64,000 nt of DNA from assembly GCF_030711595.1 (NCBI RefSeq), contig NZ_JAUJUJ010000001.1, positions 1-64,000 of the forward strand, in the 5' to 3' direction. How positions within the stretch are numbered: position 1 is the stretch's first letter; every line of letters begins with the position of its first letter. The position numbers and the translations under genes are program-made. Under the pieces are notes generated by a model, which saw only the letters and a program-made list of their open reading frames with translations, was not told the origin of the DNA and ran no database searches. This document shows, piece by piece, positions 61,739 through 64,000 of this stretch. This stretch comes from Stenotrophomonas sp. YIM B06876. GTDB lineage: Bacteria > Pseudomonadota > Gammaproteobacteria > Xanthomonadales > Xanthomonadaceae.

Positions 61739-62037
61739 AGCGCCAGGATGGCCCGCGCCAGTTCCAGATCGCTGGCCGACCGCGCCGCGCTGTCGCGCGA
61801 ACGCAGCTGGATCAACGCCGCTTCCAGACGCGCGCTGCGGATGCGGCCTTCGCTGGCAATGAAGCCGGCTGCGTCGTCGCGTGCGTCCAGCACCACCTTG
61901 TCGTCGCCGGAGCTGCTGCCCGACGAATGCGAGGACGCACCCGAGGCGGATCCGGCCGAGGTGCCGGCAAAGCTGGAAGCAACCGCCGACAACGGCAGGG
62001 CGAACAATGTGCAGAACAGAATCGAGCGGATCATCAT
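61735..62037 (-). CDS. DUF2388-type small exported protein
   Basis: 100 residues from ATG 62037 or 62034. A signal peptide (MMIRSILFCTLFALPLSAVA) is followed by a Ser/Gly-rich stretch and a conserved block VVLDARDDAAGFIASEGRIRSARLEAAL. It matches the DUF2388 pattern known from pseudomonads. Function is unknown. Its stop overlaps the GTG start of the DUF4105 gene, so the two are coupled. Confidence 0.8.
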   Translation of the reverse strand: MMIRSILFCTLFALPLSAVASSFAGTSAGSASGASSHSSGSSSGDDKVVLDARDDAAGFIASEGRIRSARLEAALIQLRSRDSAARSASDLELARAILAL

Positions 62038-62098
62038 CGTCTTGGAAGGTGGTGGGCAAGGCGGCAAGATTAACCGCCCGCACCGCAGGCGTCTTGGC

Positions 62099-63487
62099 TC
62101 AGGCATCGAACAGCTTGCCCGGATTCATCAACCCGGCCGGGTCGAAAGCGTGTTTGACCGCACGCATGAAAGCGATCTCGGCCGGCGAACGGGTGCTGGA
62201 CAGGTAGGCCTTCTTGACCAGGCCGATGCCGTGCTCGGCGGAAATGCTGCCATCGAAGCGCTGCAGCACCTGCGCCAGCAGTCTGGTGACGTGCTCGCAC
62301 TGCGCCAGGAATTCGGCGTCACTGCTGGCATCGGGCTTGAGCACGTTGATATGCAGGTTGCCGTCGCCGATATGCCCGAACCACACAACCTCAAAATGCG
62401 GATAGGCCTCACCGATCAGCGCCTGGGTTTCGGCCAGGAACGCCGGCATCGCCGAGATCCGCACCGATACGTCGTTCTTGTAGGGCGTGTAGCGGGCGAC
62501 CGCTTCGGTGATGCCCTCGCGCAGGCGCCACAGCTGCCGGGCCTGGGCCTCGCTGGTGCTGATCACGCCATCCAGCACCCAGCCCTGCTCCATGCAGTGC
62601 TCGAACGCGGCCATCGCCACCGCCTCACCGGCCTCATCGCGGCAGGCGTACTCGGTCACCACGTAATACGGATGCCGCGCATCGAATGGATACTGCGCGC
62701 CATGGGCGGTGACGTGGTTCACCGCACGGTCGGTGAAGAACTCGAACGCCTCCAGCGGCAGGCGTTCACGGAAGGCGGCAAACACCTGCATCAGCACCTC
62801 GAACGAGGGCAGTGCCAGCAGCATCACCCGGGTCGCCGGCGGCGGATCGGTAAGTTTCAGCGTGGCCTCGACCACGATGCCCAGCGTGCCTTCCGAGCCG
62901 ATCATCAGCTGGCGGAAATCGTAGCCACTGGAGTTCTTGATCAGGCCCTTGTTCAGTTCGAGCAACTCGCCATTGGCGGCCACCACCTTCAGCCCGGCGA
63001 TCCACTCGCGGGTATTGCCGTAGCGGATCACGCGGATGCCGCCGGCATTGGTGGCGATGTTGCCGCCGATCGAGCAGGAGCCGCGGGCAGCGAAATCCAC
63101 CGGATAGCTCAAGCCATGCTCGCCGGCGGCGTTGTGCACCGCCTCCAGCGGCATGCCGGCCTGCACCGTCAGGGTGCGATCCACCGCATCGAACGCCAGC
63201 GCCTTGTTCATCCGTTCCAGGCTGAGCACCAGCTCACCGTTGGCCGCGACCGCACCGCCGGACAGGCCGGTGCGTCCCCCTGAAGGCACGATCGCCACAC
63301 CCTGTGTATTGGCCCAGCGCACCGCCGCCTGCACTTCCTCGACCGTGGCCGGCAACGCGATGGCCAGCGGTGCCGGGGTCCAGCGCCGGGTCCAGTCGCG
63401 GCCGTAATGCTCCAGGTCGGACGGCTCGGTCGTCAGGCGCAGCGTCGGGCAGGCGTGCTGCAGGGATTCCAGGCGCGGATCGGTCAT
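62099..63487 (-). CDS. FAD-binding oxidoreductase, probable D-2-hydroxyglutarate dehydrogenase
   Basis: 462 residues of the GlcD/D2HGDH type. The PCMH FAD-binding domain has VPSGGRTGLSGGAVA and CSIGGNIATNAGGIRVIRYG. The C-terminal substrate domain has WFGHIGDGNLHIN and SAEHGIGLVKK. In Pseudomonas stutzeri such an enzyme oxidises the D-2-hydroxyglutarate formed by SerA, and here it is divergent from serA (207 bases between starts), so the same link is likely. D-lactate is the main alternative substrate. Confidence 0.88.
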   Translation of the reverse strand: MTDPRLESLQHACPTLRLTTEPSDLEHYGRDWTRRWTPAPLAIALPATVEEVQAAVRWANTQGVAIVPSGGRTGLSGGAVAANGELVLSLERMNKALAFDAVDRTLTVQAGMPLEAVHNAAGEHGLSYPVDFAARGSCSIGGNIATNAGGIRVIRYGNTREWIAGLKVVAANGELLELNKGLIKNSSGYDFRQLMIGSEGTLGIVVEATLKLTDPPPATRVMLLALPSFEVLMQVFAAFRERLPLEAFEFFTDRAVNHVTAHGAQYPFDARHPYYVVTEYACRDEAGEAVAMAAFEHCMEQGWVLDGVISTSEAQARQLWRLREGITEAVARYTPYKNDVSVRISAMPAFLAETQALIGEAYPHFEVVWFGHIGDGNLHINVLKPDASSDAEFLAQCEHVTRLLAQVLQRFDGSISAEHGIGLVKKAYLSSTRSPAEIAFMRAVKHAFDPAGLMNPGKLFDA

Positions 63488-63694
63488 GGCAACGGCGGCG
63501 TCGGCAACGTGAGGGGCGCCCAGCGTGCCAGCCTGCCCCGGGCGCGTCCAGTCGTCGCGCGGCAGCGCTCGGGAAGGCGATTGAATTCATATGAAACCTT
63601 TTCCCATCAATGCCTTGCCGCATTGCGCAGCGCACCAAATCCATCCGGCTTCTGGCATAGTGAATTTCCCTTCGCTATTTCCGCCCCAGCCGAC

Positions 63695-64000
<306 letters not shown>

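Overview
The window is G+C-rich, gene-dense chromosomal DNA of a xanthomonad (Gammaproteobacteria, Xanthomonadaceae/Lysobacteraceae). Stenotrophomonas or a close relative is the best guess. The reasons are a full DSF quorum-sensing (rpf) locus of the Xanthomonas/Stenotrophomonas type but without rpfH, the flanking carAB-greA-rpfE-recJ and prfB-lysS genes that accompany rpf in this family, and a large fliA-dependent chemotaxis locus close by. No rRNA, tRNA, CRISPR array, prophage or insertion sequence was seen.

Region 1 (1-18.2 kb, all + strand) is a chemotaxis and motility locus: a CheW-like coupling protein cut by the window edge, STAS protein, CheY, CheA, three methyl-accepting chemotaxis proteins, a YcgR-type PilZ flagellar brake, a second CheW, a small secreted protein of unknown role, CheR-CheD-CheB and a PAS/GAF/GGDEF/EAL protein. 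Six promoters that fit the FliA (sigma-28) pattern, each with an exact 11-base spacer, lie in front of its transcription units, so most of the locus should be expressed with late flagellar genes.

Region 2 (18.3-31.5 kb) holds two aconitases (acnB on -, acnA on +) flanking a VapBC-like toxin-antitoxin pair, a small lipoprotein, and the DSF core: rpfB and rpfF (+) facing rpfC and rpfG (-). RpfF makes the fatty-acid signal, RpfB is a fatty acyl-CoA ligase, RpfC senses the signal and RpfG degrades c-di-GMP.

Region 3 (31.5-47.3 kb, almost all - strand) is housekeeping with embedded rpf genes: prfB (with its programmed +1 frameshift)-lysS, rpfD (LytTR), a frameshifted acyltransferase on the + strand, then carA-(S9 peptidase)-carB-greA-rpfE-recJ as a tightly overlapping unit, and dapB. 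The S9 peptidase splits carA from carB.

Region 4 (47.4-64 kb) has feoA-feoB-Cys-rich membrane protein with a candidate Fur box, leucine-catabolism genes (enoyl-CoA hydratase, HMG-CoA lyase) overlapping a second GGDEF/EAL gene whose EAL site is degenerate, a short-chain dehydrogenase, an EF-P-like factor, a patatin, a Rieske/flavoprotein reductase, folE with an ECF sigma factor, a DUF2388/HExxH-DUF4105 pair, and a D-2-hydroxyglutarate dehydrogenase divergent from serA (cut by the window end).

The common thread is c-di-GMP and motility: RpfG (HD-GYP), two GGDEF/EAL proteins and the YcgR receptor sit within 50 kb of the DSF circuit and the chemotaxis core.
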